Shown piece after piece: positions 1-4,964 of a stretch of 9,174 nt of DNA. A program made the position numbers and the translations under genes. Position 1 is the stretch's first letter; every line of letters starts with the position of its first letter. The stretch comes from Patescibacteria group bacterium (GTDB taxonomy: Bacteria > Patescibacteriota > Minisyncoccia > Phycocordibacterales > UBA2100): contig WFWK01000043.1 of assembly GCA_015491135.1 (NCBI GenBank), positions 1 through 9,174 of the forward strand. The letters are read 5' to 3'. Below the pieces are notes generated by a model, which made no database searches, was not told the origin of the DNA, and saw only the letters and a program-made list of their open reading frames with translations.

Positions 1-1068
1 AAATATAGAGGTCTGTATTGTGTGGGTTGTGAAGCTTTTGTAAGAGAATCTGACTTAAATAAAAACGGAGAGTGCCTAAATCATCCCGGCAAACCCCTAC
101 GCGAACTTGAAGAAGAGAATTATTTTTTCGCTCTTACAAAATACAAAGACAAACTTAAAGAATATATAAAACAGTCAAACTCAATTATTCCAGAGAAACG
201 TAAAAAAGAATCATTGCAGATTCTTGAATTCTTGGAAGATATCAGCATCTCACGTGACAAATCCAGACTATCATGGGGTGTTCCTGTGCCGGGGGATGAA
301 AGTCAAGTAATGTATGTATGGTTTGATGCGCTTACAAACTATATCTCAACCCTTGGTTTTCCTAATAAAGAGGGAAACTTTAAAAAATTCTGGCAAGAGG
401 GCTATACAATTCAACTTGCAGGGAAAGATCAAGTAAAATTCCAATCAATCATTTGGCAAGCAATGCTTCTCTCAGCTGGAATTAAAAACACAGATACAGT
501 TTTCTATCACGGCTTTATAACAAGTAGTGGGCAGAAAATGAGCAAGAGTTTGGGAAATGTCATCTCGCCTGTGGAGTTGGTGGATAGATATGGTATTGAT
601 GCAGTCCGCTATATTCTGCTTCGTCATGTGCATCCGCATGAGGACACAGATCTTACTTGGGAGAGAATGGATGAGTGGTACACCGCAAACTTGGTAAACG
701 GACTCGGTAACCTGGTGGCGCGCACAATGAAAATGGCAGAGACTCATTTAAACTCACCTGTAAAGGTGGAGAGCAAAGAGTGGAGACCAAGCTTTATGAA
801 CTCCATGGAAAGTTTTAAATTCAATGAAGTGCTGGATATGATTTGGGCGCTTATTGGCGAGCTTGACCAAACTATTACAGATAAAGAACCGTTTAAAGTA
901 GTCAAAACCGATGAAAAAACGGGACAAAAAATAATTACAGATTTAGTGCACGGGCTCTACGAAATAGTAGGTTATCTAAAACCTTTTATGCCAGAGACTG
1001 CGCAAGCTATAAAACAGGCTGTAAAAGAAAATAAGAAACCCGAGAATTTGTTTGCCAGACTAAATTAG
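1..1068 (+). CDS. metG: methionine--tRNA ligase, 3' part (5' end outside window)
   Basis: Charges tRNA-Met with methionine in the cytoplasm (class I aminoacyl-tRNA synthetase). The frame is open from base 1, so the gene begins upstream; the HIGH-motif half of the catalytic domain is missing from view. A zinc-knuckle segment lies at 19-84 with a Cys-x2-Cys pair (YCVGCEAF) followed by Cys-x2-His. The family stretch SWGVPVPGD...YVWFDALTNYIS follows at about 271-351, and the KMSKS signature loop of the ATP site is intact at 535-549. The rest is the alpha-helical anticodon-binding domain. The protein ends with NLFARLN, like the short MetRS form without a C-terminal tRNA-binding (TRBP) domain. Stop TAG at 1066. 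The GTG at 22 is internal and not the start. Assignment is secure; the only gap is the missing N-terminus. Confidence 0.97.
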   Translation, partial: KYRGLYCVGCEAFVRESDLNKNGECLNHPGKPLRELEEENYFFALTKYKDKLKEYIKQSNSIIPEKRKKESLQILEFLEDISISRDKSRLSWGVPVPGDESQVMYVWFDALTNYISTLGFPNKEGNFKKFWQEGYTIQLAGKDQVKFQSIIWQAMLLSAGIKNTDTVFYHGFITSSGQKMSKSLGNVISPVELVDRYGIDAVRYILLRHVHPHEDTDLTWERMDEWYTANLVNGLGNLVARTMKMAETHLNSPVKVESKEWRPSFMNSMESFKFNEVLDMIWALIGELDQTITDKEPFKVVKTDEKTGQKIITDLVHGLYEIVGYLKPFMPETAQAIKQAVKENKKPENLFARLN

Positions 1069-1088
1069 TGTACGTTAAAATTAACTTA

Positions 1089-1140
1089 AACAGACAAGAA
1101 ACATATTTGCTAAATATTTGGCAATAGGTTAATGTCTGTT
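1089..1140. repeat. nested inverted repeats overlapping the ATP-grasp promoter
   Basis: A perfect 8-bp outer inverted repeat (AACAGACA 1089-1096, TGTCTGTT 1133-1140) encloses an 18-base near-palindrome at 1107-1124 (TTGCTAAA/TTTGGCAA arms, one G-T pair). The two have almost the same centre. The inner palindrome contains the proposed -35 and the right outer arm overlaps the proposed -10 and touches the ATG at 1142. It could be an operator, or a hairpin at the end of metG; there is no T-run to the right, so a simple terminator is less likely. Confidence 0.5.
1107..1135 (+). promoter_or_regulatory. candidate leaderless promoter of the ATP-grasp gene
   Basis: -35 TTGCTA (1107-1112), 17-bp spacer, weak -10 TAATGT (1130-1135). 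Six bases lie between the -10 and the ATG at 1142, so the predicted +1 is the A of the start codon. The -10 alone is poor. The call rests on the spacing and on the same geometry at four other genes here. Confidence 0.4.
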
Positions 1141-1141
1141 C

Positions 1142-1981
1142 ATGAAAGACACGGAAAACATAGCTAAGCTGTGGGGCGGGGAAAGAGTATTTGTTAAGTT
1201 ATTAAAAAAATTCTGTGAAGAAAGGAATGTTAAAATTGATTTTTTACTTAATGATACTTGGGGTATAAAACTTCAAAAAGATGAAAAGGTGCGATTTATT
1301 TTCGGGTTTGATTTTGGCTTGAACAGCTCCTCCGTTTCAAAAATACTTGATGATAAGGCGGCGGTTTGTGCCGTTTTGGATAAAGAGAACATACCGCACA
1401 TTCACCATTTTCTGTTTTTGCGCCCAAATTCTCCAGCCTATAATGAAACAAGACATTCTTTAGATACTGCTCTGGATTATTTTAAAAAATATAAAGATGT
1501 CATTTTAAAACCGAATTTTGGCACTTCAGGGTTTGATGTTTTGCGCGCGCAAACCAAAAATGAGTTTGTCACAAAATTTGCATATATCCAAGAAAAACAC
1601 AGAGCGGTTGCACTTTCACCGTTTGAGAATATAGATTTTGAAGTAAGAGCAACGGTTTTGGACTCGGAGATTCTGTTGATGTATAAAAAAATTAAAAACG
1701 ATGAGTTTTTGTTTAATTTAAGCCATGGCGCAAAAGCTGTTTCTGTCTCAAGTCAAGATCTGTTATGGAAGAAAGTGGAAGCAGAGGTTTTAAAAATTGT
1801 AAGGGCGATTCCGTTTCGTTTGGCAAATGTTGATTTTGCGGTTTGCGCAAGCGGACAGATAAAGCTTTTGGAGTTAAACAGTGGAGTGGCTTTTGAAAGA
1901 TATTACCAAACCGGCGAAAAAGCTAAAGCGGAAGTTGAAAGCGCCTTGCACAAAATTTTTACAAAGTTAATTTATGATTGA
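1142..1981 (+). CDS. RimK-like ATP-grasp domain protein, substrate unknown
   Basis: 279 residues. Probable ATP-dependent carboxylate-amine (or thiol) ligase of the ATP-grasp superfamily; the substrate cannot be told from sequence. Visible hallmarks: FGFDFGLNSSS around residue 54 and the following KILDDKAA segment, as in RimK-type proteins; the nucleotide-binding Lys in ILKPNFGTSG (K123, glycine-rich loop after it); E168 in FEVRA; NLSHGAKA at 192-199; and the metal-binding LLELNSG near the C-terminus (E244, N246). Length fits a complete single-domain ATP-grasp protein. Start ATG 1142 is supported by the promoter geometry, since no SD is present (AGG at 1126-1128 is too far away). Stop is TGA. 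It sits between metG and a Nudix gene, which does not reveal its role. Related families modify proteins, peptides or small metabolites. The superfamily call is strong, the specific function open. Confidence 0.85.
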   Translation: MKDTENIAKLWGGERVFVKLLKKFCEERNVKIDFLLNDTWGIKLQKDEKVRFIFGFDFGLNSSSVSKILDDKAAVCAVLDKENIPHIHHFLFLRPNSPAYNETRHSLDTALDYFKKYKDVILKPNFGTSGFDVLRAQTKNEFVTKFAYIQEKHRAVALSPFENIDFEVRATVLDSEILLMYKKIKNDEFLFNLSHGAKAVSVSSQDLLWKKVEAEVLKIVRAIPFRLANVDFAVCASGQIKLLELNSGVAFERYYQTGEKAKAEVESALHKIFTKLIYD

Positions 1982-1989
1982 TTTGCCGA

Positions 1990-2017
1990 TTGTCTTTTCT
2001 TTTGTGTATTTTATACT
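1990..2017 (+). promoter_or_regulatory. candidate leaderless promoter of the Nudix gene
   Basis: -35 TTGTCT (1990-1995), 16-bp spacer, -10 TATACT (2012-2017), then exactly six bases to the ATG at 2024. The -10 matches TATAAT at five of six positions. The predicted transcript starts on the A of the ATG, which agrees with the absence of any SD. Confidence 0.55.
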
Positions 2018-2023
2018 TCTACT

Positions 2024-2515
2024 ATGGGCTTTGTAATGGAAAAATTTGTAAGGCAAAAAGAAGAAGCGGAAAAACTGGCAGCCAAAGAGGCAATAGGAAT
2101 AGCTTTTATAAGAGAGAACAGAGATGGCAAGCCCGAGGTATTGCTTGTTAAAAACGGCAAAACCGGCAAATGGTATTTTCCCGGTGGAAAAGTTGATTAC
2201 GAACAAAATGAACAGAAATTTGAAGCCCTCAAAAGAGAAGTTGAGGAAGAGATAGGAATTTCCGATTTAGATTTATCGCAAATATCTTATGCAAAATCCG
2301 GTTTATACGGGGGCGGTAGGACAAGGCAAAATTATTTTATACACACCTATGCAATGGATGGTACAAACATTGATCCGCAACTGCAAGAAGGAGACAGCAT
2401 TGTTGAGTTTGTCTGGACTGACAACCCGTTTGCATATGATCTGACAGATCAGGCAAAAGCTGTTTTAAAACAGGGGTTTTATATCAATGATAAGTTTATC
2501 TCTTTTAAAGAGTGA
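2024..2515 (+). CDS. Nudix hydrolase
   Basis: 163 residues. Hydrolyses a nucleoside-diphosphate-linked compound (Nudix superfamily); substrate undetermined. The N-terminal helix (about 1-22, KFVRQKEEAEKLAAKEA) precedes the Nudix fold. The Nudix box starts at WYFPGGKV (G55) and ends in REVEEEIGI (71-79), giving R71, E72, E75, E76 and G78 as expected catalytic and metal-binding positions. The Gly-to-Glu distance is seven residues (G55 to E63) instead of the canonical five, so the box loop is two residues longer; the E-x7-R-E part is regular. Start at ATG 2024 is chosen because the -10 box predicts transcription from that base; ATG 2036 is an alternative. It lies 42 bases after the ATP-grasp stop and ends with TGA. 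Possible roles are NTP clean-up or NDP-sugar or dinucleotide hydrolysis. Confidence 0.9.
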   Translation: MGFVMEKFVRQKEEAEKLAAKEAIGIAFIRENRDGKPEVLLVKNGKTGKWYFPGGKVDYEQNEQKFEALKREVEEEIGISDLDLSQISYAKSGLYGGGRTRQNYFIHTYAMDGTNIDPQLQEGDSIVEFVWTDNPFAYDLTDQAKAVLKQGFYINDKFISFKE

Positions 2516-2558
2516 AATTTTCTTGAAAAAGAGCAGTATTTATGTTAACCTCAAGCCC

Positions 2559-3104
2559 ATGGTAAAAGAGACAACAGAAGAAAAACTTATTGAACCGCGA
2601 GTTTACGAGCTCGGTTATTTATTAGTTTCATCTTTACAACAAGAGGAGGTAACAGAGACTCTTGATTCTTTAAGGAAGGAGTTGCTGAACTTGGGAGCAA
2701 AATTTATCTCAGAAGGGGAGCCCGAGCTTATTGACTTGGCATATACTATGTCTGTAAATGAGGGTGGTAAGCATACAAAATATGACAAAGCTTATTTTGG
2801 ATGGATGAAATTTGAGCTTGAACCCCAGCAAGTTTTAGAGTTTGAACAAGAGGTTCTGAAGTTTAACAAAAACGTACTACGATACATCATAGTAAAAACC
2901 GTAAAGGAGGAGACAAGAGCTCAGCTTAAACAAGAAGCGTTGGAAGCCTTGAATGAAGTGAAAAATGAAGAGGCCATAGCTCCGGCTCCTACAGAAGAGA
3001 AGGGTGAGTTATCTGATGAGGAGATAGACAAAGCGGTTGAAGAGTTGCTGAAGCAGCCGGAAGTTGCTCAAGCTGATATTCTCTCAGAGGACAAAGAAGA
3101 GTAA
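2559..3104 (+). CDS. rpsF: 30S ribosomal protein S6 with acidic C-terminal extension
   Basis: 181 residues from ATG 2559. S6 is a small-subunit platform protein that normally pairs with S18. The S6 core shows as EPRVYELGYLLVSSL (12-26, first beta strand), a helix, then IDLAYTMSVN...HTKYDKAYFGWMKFEL (58-87) and NVLRYIIVKTV (105-115). Beyond about residue 118 is a helical, then very acidic tail (LSDEEIDKAVEELL...LSEDKEE) that ordinary S6 of about 95-130 residues lacks. The frame is open back to ATG 2487, but that start would overlap the Nudix gene by 29 bases and add residues that do not resemble S6, so 2559 is preferred. No SD is visible. It precedes ssb as in many bacteria, but rpsR does not follow. 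Confidence 0.9.
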   Translation: MVKETTEEKLIEPRVYELGYLLVSSLQQEEVTETLDSLRKELLNLGAKFISEGEPELIDLAYTMSVNEGGKHTKYDKAYFGWMKFELEPQQVLEFEQEVLKFNKNVLRYIIVKTVKEETRAQLKQEALEALNEVKNEEAIAPAPTEEKGELSDEEIDKAVEELLKQPEVAQADILSEDKEE

Positions 3105-3130
3105 ACCCGTTTTTTAGCTTCTGTTGTTTC

Positions 3131-3159
3131 TGGACACTCTCATTAAACAAAGTTATACT
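3131..3159 (+). promoter_or_regulatory. sigma70-type promoter of ssb
   Basis: TGGACA (3131-3136), 17-bp spacer, TATACT (3154-3159): each box is one base off consensus and the spacing is optimal, making this one of the best promoters in the window. Predicted +1 near 3166 leaves a leader of about 20 bases before the ATG at 3186, with no SD. A second -10-like TAGAAT (3168-3173) would give an even shorter leader but has no good -35. Confidence 0.65.
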
Positions 3160-3185
3160 GTACTCATTAGAATTTTAGTTAGCTT

Positions 3186-3623
3186 ATGTATGTAAATAAA
3201 GTTTTTTTGTATGGTAACTTGGGGCGTGACCCGGAACTGAGAGTTTTGCCTTCCGGGTCAAAAGTTGCAACTTTTGCGATAGCAACCACGAGAGTGTATA
3301 CAGATAAAGATGGTAAAAAACAAGAGCAAACAGATTGGCACAACATTGTTTTGTTTGGGCGTCAAGCTGAAGTTGCGGAGCAATACCTTAAAAAAGGACG
3401 CCCCGTTTTTGTAGAAGGAAGACTTCAAACAAGAAGTTGGGAAGATAAAGACGGACAAAAAAGATACAGAACCGAGATAGTGGTTGACAGATTCCAGTTT
3501 GGTCCATCAGCAGCGCCAACCGGAGCGCCGGAGGAAGTGCAAGGTGATAAGGAGGCGGAGCCGGCGACGCCTGCAGAAGAAGATTATCCGGAAGAGATAA
3601 ACCCGGATGATATTCCGTTTTAA
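3186..3623 (+). CDS. ssb: single-stranded DNA-binding protein
   Basis: 145 residues. Binds ssDNA during replication, repair and recombination and recruits partners through its C-terminal tip. OB-fold domain spans about residues 1-105: MYVNKVFLYGNLGRDPELR at the start (family form MxNKxxLxGxLxxDPExR), then TDWHNIVLFGRQAEVAEQYLKKG and VFVEGRLQTRSWEDKDG, all typical of bacterial SSB. A short disordered Pro/Ala/Glu-rich linker follows, and the protein ends EEINPDDIPF, the acidic partner-docking tip (DDIPF). Length is slightly below the E. coli protein because the linker is short. It has its own promoter although S6 is immediately upstream, and its stop codon is part of the terminator stem. Confidence 0.97.
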   Translation: MYVNKVFLYGNLGRDPELRVLPSGSKVATFAIATTRVYTDKDGKKQEQTDWHNIVLFGRQAEVAEQYLKKGRPVFVEGRLQTRSWEDKDGQKRYRTEIVVDRFQFGPSAAPTGAPEEVQGDKEAEPATPAEEDYPEEINPDDIPF

Positions 3624-3667
3624 CCTAAAAACAGCCCTCAAAGATGAGGGCTGTTTTTAGGTTTGTT
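3622..3667. terminator. bidirectional intrinsic terminator between ssb and the convergent gene
   Basis: A perfect 18-bp stem (3622-3639 with 3646-3663) with a six-base loop AAAGAT. The core CAGCCCTC/GAGGGCTG is GC-rich and flanked by CCTAAAAA on one side and TTTTTAGG on the other, giving a T-run on either strand. It begins inside the ssb TAA and lies 24 bases from the end of the minus-strand gene, so it can stop transcription from both directions. Confidence 0.93.
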
Positions 3668-3686
3668 TAGAGGTCAGTTTTATATT

Positions 3687-4220
3687 TTATCGATCTTCTG
3701 TTTCTTCTTTGTTGTCATAGTCATCCTCTTGTATGTCCGTGTCATCATCTGCAATGTCGCTCATGTCATCTTCTGTTTGACTGCTATCTTCATTGTTTTG
3801 CTCGTCTTCATCCTTTGAAGGGTTTGACATTTTATCAAGCAATATCATTGATGTTGCATATCCAAAAGCGGGAATTAAAGATACAAAAGCAATCCAGTTC
3901 GGTTTGTTGAGTTTCCCTGCAATTTTGTAGATTAAATAAACTATAAATAAGGTCCAAGCAAAAGATACCAAAAATCCGACAGCCGGTACAAACGCCAAGA
4001 CAAAAGTTAGTATCCACCAAGCGGACATGCCCGCAAGTTGCAACAGTTGCACCAGATTCAGAATCGGAATCCAGGCAAACCATGCATATTCGTGATTAAG
4101 TTTTTTTGCCACAGCATACTGGAAATAAGCTCCGACAAAAAATAAAACAACTTGCAACAGCATCGCATAGATAATAAATGAGTCCATTTGATTTAAAAAC
4201 ATTGGATTGTTCATAAGCAT
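3687..4220 (-). CDS. small multi-pass membrane protein with acidic C-terminal tail (DUF5684-like)
   Basis: 177 residues, minus strand, start ATG at 4220. Hydrophobic segments at about 14-36, 44-62, 68-100 (probably two passes or one long hairpin) and 108-127, then a charged tail (about 130-177) dominated by Asp and Glu. The arrangement AKKLNHEYAWFAWIPILNLVQLLQLAGMSAWW resembles small bacterial membrane proteins of the DUF5684 type, in which a KxxxxxWxAxIPIxN motif leads to a conserved WW; that family match is from memory and is tentative. No catalytic motif is visible. A second ATG two codons in (4214) is an alternative start. It is convergent with ssb, shares its terminator, and stands alone. 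The function is unknown. Confidence 0.75.
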   Translation of the reverse strand: MLMNNPMFLNQMDSFIIYAMLLQVVLFFVGAYFQYAVAKKLNHEYAWFAWIPILNLVQLLQLAGMSAWWILTFVLAFVPAVGFLVSFAWTLFIVYLIYKIAGKLNKPNWIAFVSLIPAFGYATSMILLDKMSNPSKDEDEQNNEDSSQTEDDMSDIADDDTDIQEDDYDNKEETEDR

Positions 4221-4240
4221 ATGTTACTTTTAATACTTTA

Positions 4241-4269
4241 AGTATAAAAGCAATAGTTGATAAAGTAAA
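4241..4269 (-). promoter_or_regulatory. candidate promoter of the minus-strand membrane protein gene
   Basis: On the minus strand: -35 TTTACT (4269-4264), 17-bp spacer, -10 TATACT (4246-4241). Predicted +1 is near 4234, leaving about 14 bases before the ATG at 4220 and no SD. The -10 forms half of a 13-base palindrome at 4233-4245 (ATACTTTAAGTAT), which could be incidental in AT-rich DNA. Confidence 0.5.
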
Positions 4270-4315
4270 CGAGTAAACAATGAGAATGTTGATATTTTCG
4301 GTTCATGGTAGTTAC

Positions 4316-4343
4316 TTGCTAAGAGTTTGTTTGTTTTTATAAT
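4316..4343 (+). promoter_or_regulatory. promoter of tRNA-Pro
   Basis: -35 TTGCTA (4316-4321), 16-bp spacer, perfect -10 TATAAT (4338-4343). The predicted +1 near 4350 is only two bases before the mature 5' end of the tRNA at 4352, so RNase P would remove a very short leader. The -35 hexamer equals the one proposed for the ATP-grasp gene. Confidence 0.7.
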
Positions 4344-4351
4344 ACTAAAAT

Positions 4352-4422
4352 CGGGCTGTAGCATAATGGTAGTGTGCACGCTTCGGGTGCGTGTGGCCCG
4401 GGTTCGATTCCCGGCAGCCCGA
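4352..4422 (+). tRNA. tRNA-Pro (anticodon CGG)
   Basis: Folds completely by eye. Acceptor CGGGCTG (4352-4358) pairs with CAGCCCG (4415-4421); discriminator A is at 4422. D arm GCAT/GTGT has loop AATGGTA containing GG. Anticodon stem CACGC/GCGTG has loop TTCGGGT, placing CGG at 4384-4386 with G at position 37. The variable loop is TGGC. T stem CCGGG/CCCGG has loop TTCGATT. The C1-G72 pair, A73 and G37 are typical of bacterial tRNA-Pro, and the anticodon reads CCG. The CCA end is not encoded (CTG follows), so it must be added after transcription. Two partial copies of its 3' end lie downstream. Confidence 0.96.
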
Positions 4423-4424
4423 CT

Positions 4425-4435
4425 GAGCGAAGCGA
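4425..4435 (+). repeat. GAGCGAAGCGA repeat, copy 1
   Basis: The 11-base word directly after the tRNA recurs exactly at 4558-4568. The core GCGAAGCGA is found inverted at 4921-4929, and a diverged form lies at 4715-4728. The copies are confined to the 4423-4950 gene-free stretch. Confidence 0.6.
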
Positions 4436-4444
4436 AGGAGGGCT

Positions 4445-4508
4445 GAAGCAAAGCAAACCCGCACCACGCACGCGCGGTCAGGGCCAGCTGCTTTGCTTCT
4501 GTTTTAGT
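4445..4508 (+). terminator. candidate terminator of the tRNA-Pro transcript
   Basis: A perfect 11-bp inverted repeat (GAAGCAAAGCA 4445-4455, TGCTTTGCTTC 4489-4499) with a 33-base GC-rich loop, followed by TGTTTTAG. It lies about 20 bases past the tRNA and fits a trailer hairpin. The large loop and interrupted T-run weaken the call, so it could also be a processing hairpin or a repeat element. Confidence 0.45.
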
Positions 4509-4548
4509 GAGAAAATTTACCCAGCTCCTTAAAAGGGGTTGGGGCGGA

Positions 4549-4576
4549 GGCATGTTGGAGCGAAGCGACAACAGCC
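4549..4576. repeat. short hairpin around second GAGCGAAGCGA copy
   Basis: GGC-A-TGTTG (4549-4557) pairs with CAACA-GCC (4569-4576), eight pairs with one bulged A, and presents the repeated word GAGCGAAGCGA (4558-4568) exactly as its loop. No T-run follows. Confidence 0.4.
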
Positions 4577-4590
4577 GAGCCCGGGTAGGC

Positions 4591-4691
4591 CCACACCATA
4601 CACATCAATTATGTTTACATAATTAAAGACATTATGAATGATAAAGTGTTGCAAATAAAGTAGGCAATCGTATAGACATAGTATGGTGTGG
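4591..4691. repeat. 101-bp segment bounded by 11-bp inverted repeats
   Basis: CCACACCATAC (4591-4601) and its exact reverse complement GTATGGTGTGG (4681-4691) bound an AT-rich segment that contrasts with the GC-rich flanks. Inside is a perfect palindromic hairpin AATTATGT-TT-ACATAATT (4607-4624). No target-site duplication is evident and no coding potential is visible, so a MITE-like element is only one reading. Confidence 0.45.
4649..4676 (+). promoter_or_regulatory. candidate promoter inside the gene-free island
   Basis: TTGCAA (4649-4654), 16-bp spacer, TATAGA (4671-4676). The predicted start near 4683 falls in the right arm of the 11-bp inverted repeat and would transcribe the hairpin at 4700-4743 and both tRNA 3'-end copies. 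No ORF with a credible start follows, so any product would be non-coding RNA. Could be chance in AT-rich sequence. Confidence 0.3.
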
Positions 4692-4699
4692 ACAGGAGC

Positions 4700-4743
4700 C
4701 ACTTACCATTTTGGAGCGCGTAGCGCGAATAAAATGATTAGTG
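4700..4743. repeat. long imperfect hairpin with GCGC core
   Basis: CACTTACCATTTT (4700-4712) and AAAATGATTAGTG (4731-4743) match as inverted repeats at 11 of 13 positions, and between them GCGC-GTA-GCGC (4716-4726) forms a second helix on nearly the same axis. The whole could fold as one stem-loop in RNA. No T-run follows. Confidence 0.45.
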
Positions 4744-4752
4744 AGCTGACGC

Positions 4753-4772
4753 CGATTCCCGGCAGCCCGACT
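4753..4772 (+). repeat. partial copy of the tRNA-Pro 3' end (copy B)
   Basis: Twenty bases identical to 4405-4424: half the T loop, the 3' T stem, the 3' acceptor strand, the discriminator and the two bases after it. The sequence upstream is not tRNA-like, so this is a 3'-end duplication of the sort left by integration or recombination at a tRNA gene, offset 348 bases from the original. Confidence 0.75.
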
Positions 4773-4796
4773 TGTAACTTTGCTTACGCAATCAAC

Positions 4797-4871
4797 TTAG
4801 CGCATACAATGTGTGCACTCATGCAATCTCCCGCCCGCCCGTGTTCCGGGTTCGATTCCCGGCAGTTTGAC
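4797..4871 (+). pseudogene. degenerate tRNA-Pro copy (copy C)
   Basis: A 20-base exact match to the complete T arm of the tRNA-Pro (4846-4865 equals 4398-4417) continues into the acceptor strand as CAG-TTT-GAC where the real gene has CAG-CCC-GAC. Upstream, TTAGCGCATA and GTGTGCAC (4811-4818, equal to 4372-4379) stand in the order of the D arm and anticodon stem, but the anticodon region is replaced by a C-rich stretch and is nine bases longer. There is no matching 5' acceptor strand, so it cannot be a working tRNA. The T-arm repeat is certain; the pseudogene reading of the 5' part is tentative. Confidence 0.45.
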
Positions 4872-4878
4872 CCGTACG

Positions 4879-4948
4879 ACCGGATGAGCTATACCGATCC
4901 TATATAAAATATGGGCTCGGTCGCTTCGCGTTTTTTAGCTCACCCGGT
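4879..4948. repeat. inverted repeat with internal T-run, possible structured RNA
   Basis: ACCGGATGAGCTA (4879-4891) and TAGCTCACCCGGT (4936-4948) pair at 12 of 13 positions across 44 bases. Inside, ACCGA (4893-4897) and TCGGT (4917-4921) can pair, followed by a small CGC/GCG hairpin and six Ts (4931-4936). The T-run could end a transcript from the island, but the hairpin directly before it is only three pairs. Confidence 0.4.
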
Positions 4949-4964
4949 GTCCGGGCGTGCCAAT

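Noticed and set aside
2487..2558. N-terminal extension of S6 from ATG 2487
   Set aside because: It would overlap the Nudix gene and adds residues unrelated to S6; ATG 2559 gives a better start.
4230..4571. 113-codon minus-strand open frame
   Set aside because: It lies antisense over the complete tRNA-Pro gene and its promoter, with no protein-like pattern.
4830..4840. CCCGCCCGCCC as a minus-strand G-quadruplex
   Set aside because: Only three G-runs are close together; a fourth suitable run is missing.
4352..4871. CRISPR array or integron attC array
   Set aside because: The repeated pieces are unevenly spaced, derive from the tRNA T arm and acceptor, and show neither regular spacers nor the paired attC core sites.
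4683..4907. 74-codon open frame in the gene-free island
   Set aside because: It reads straight through both tRNA 3'-end copies and the hairpin at 4700-4743, has no SD, and its product looks like no protein domain.
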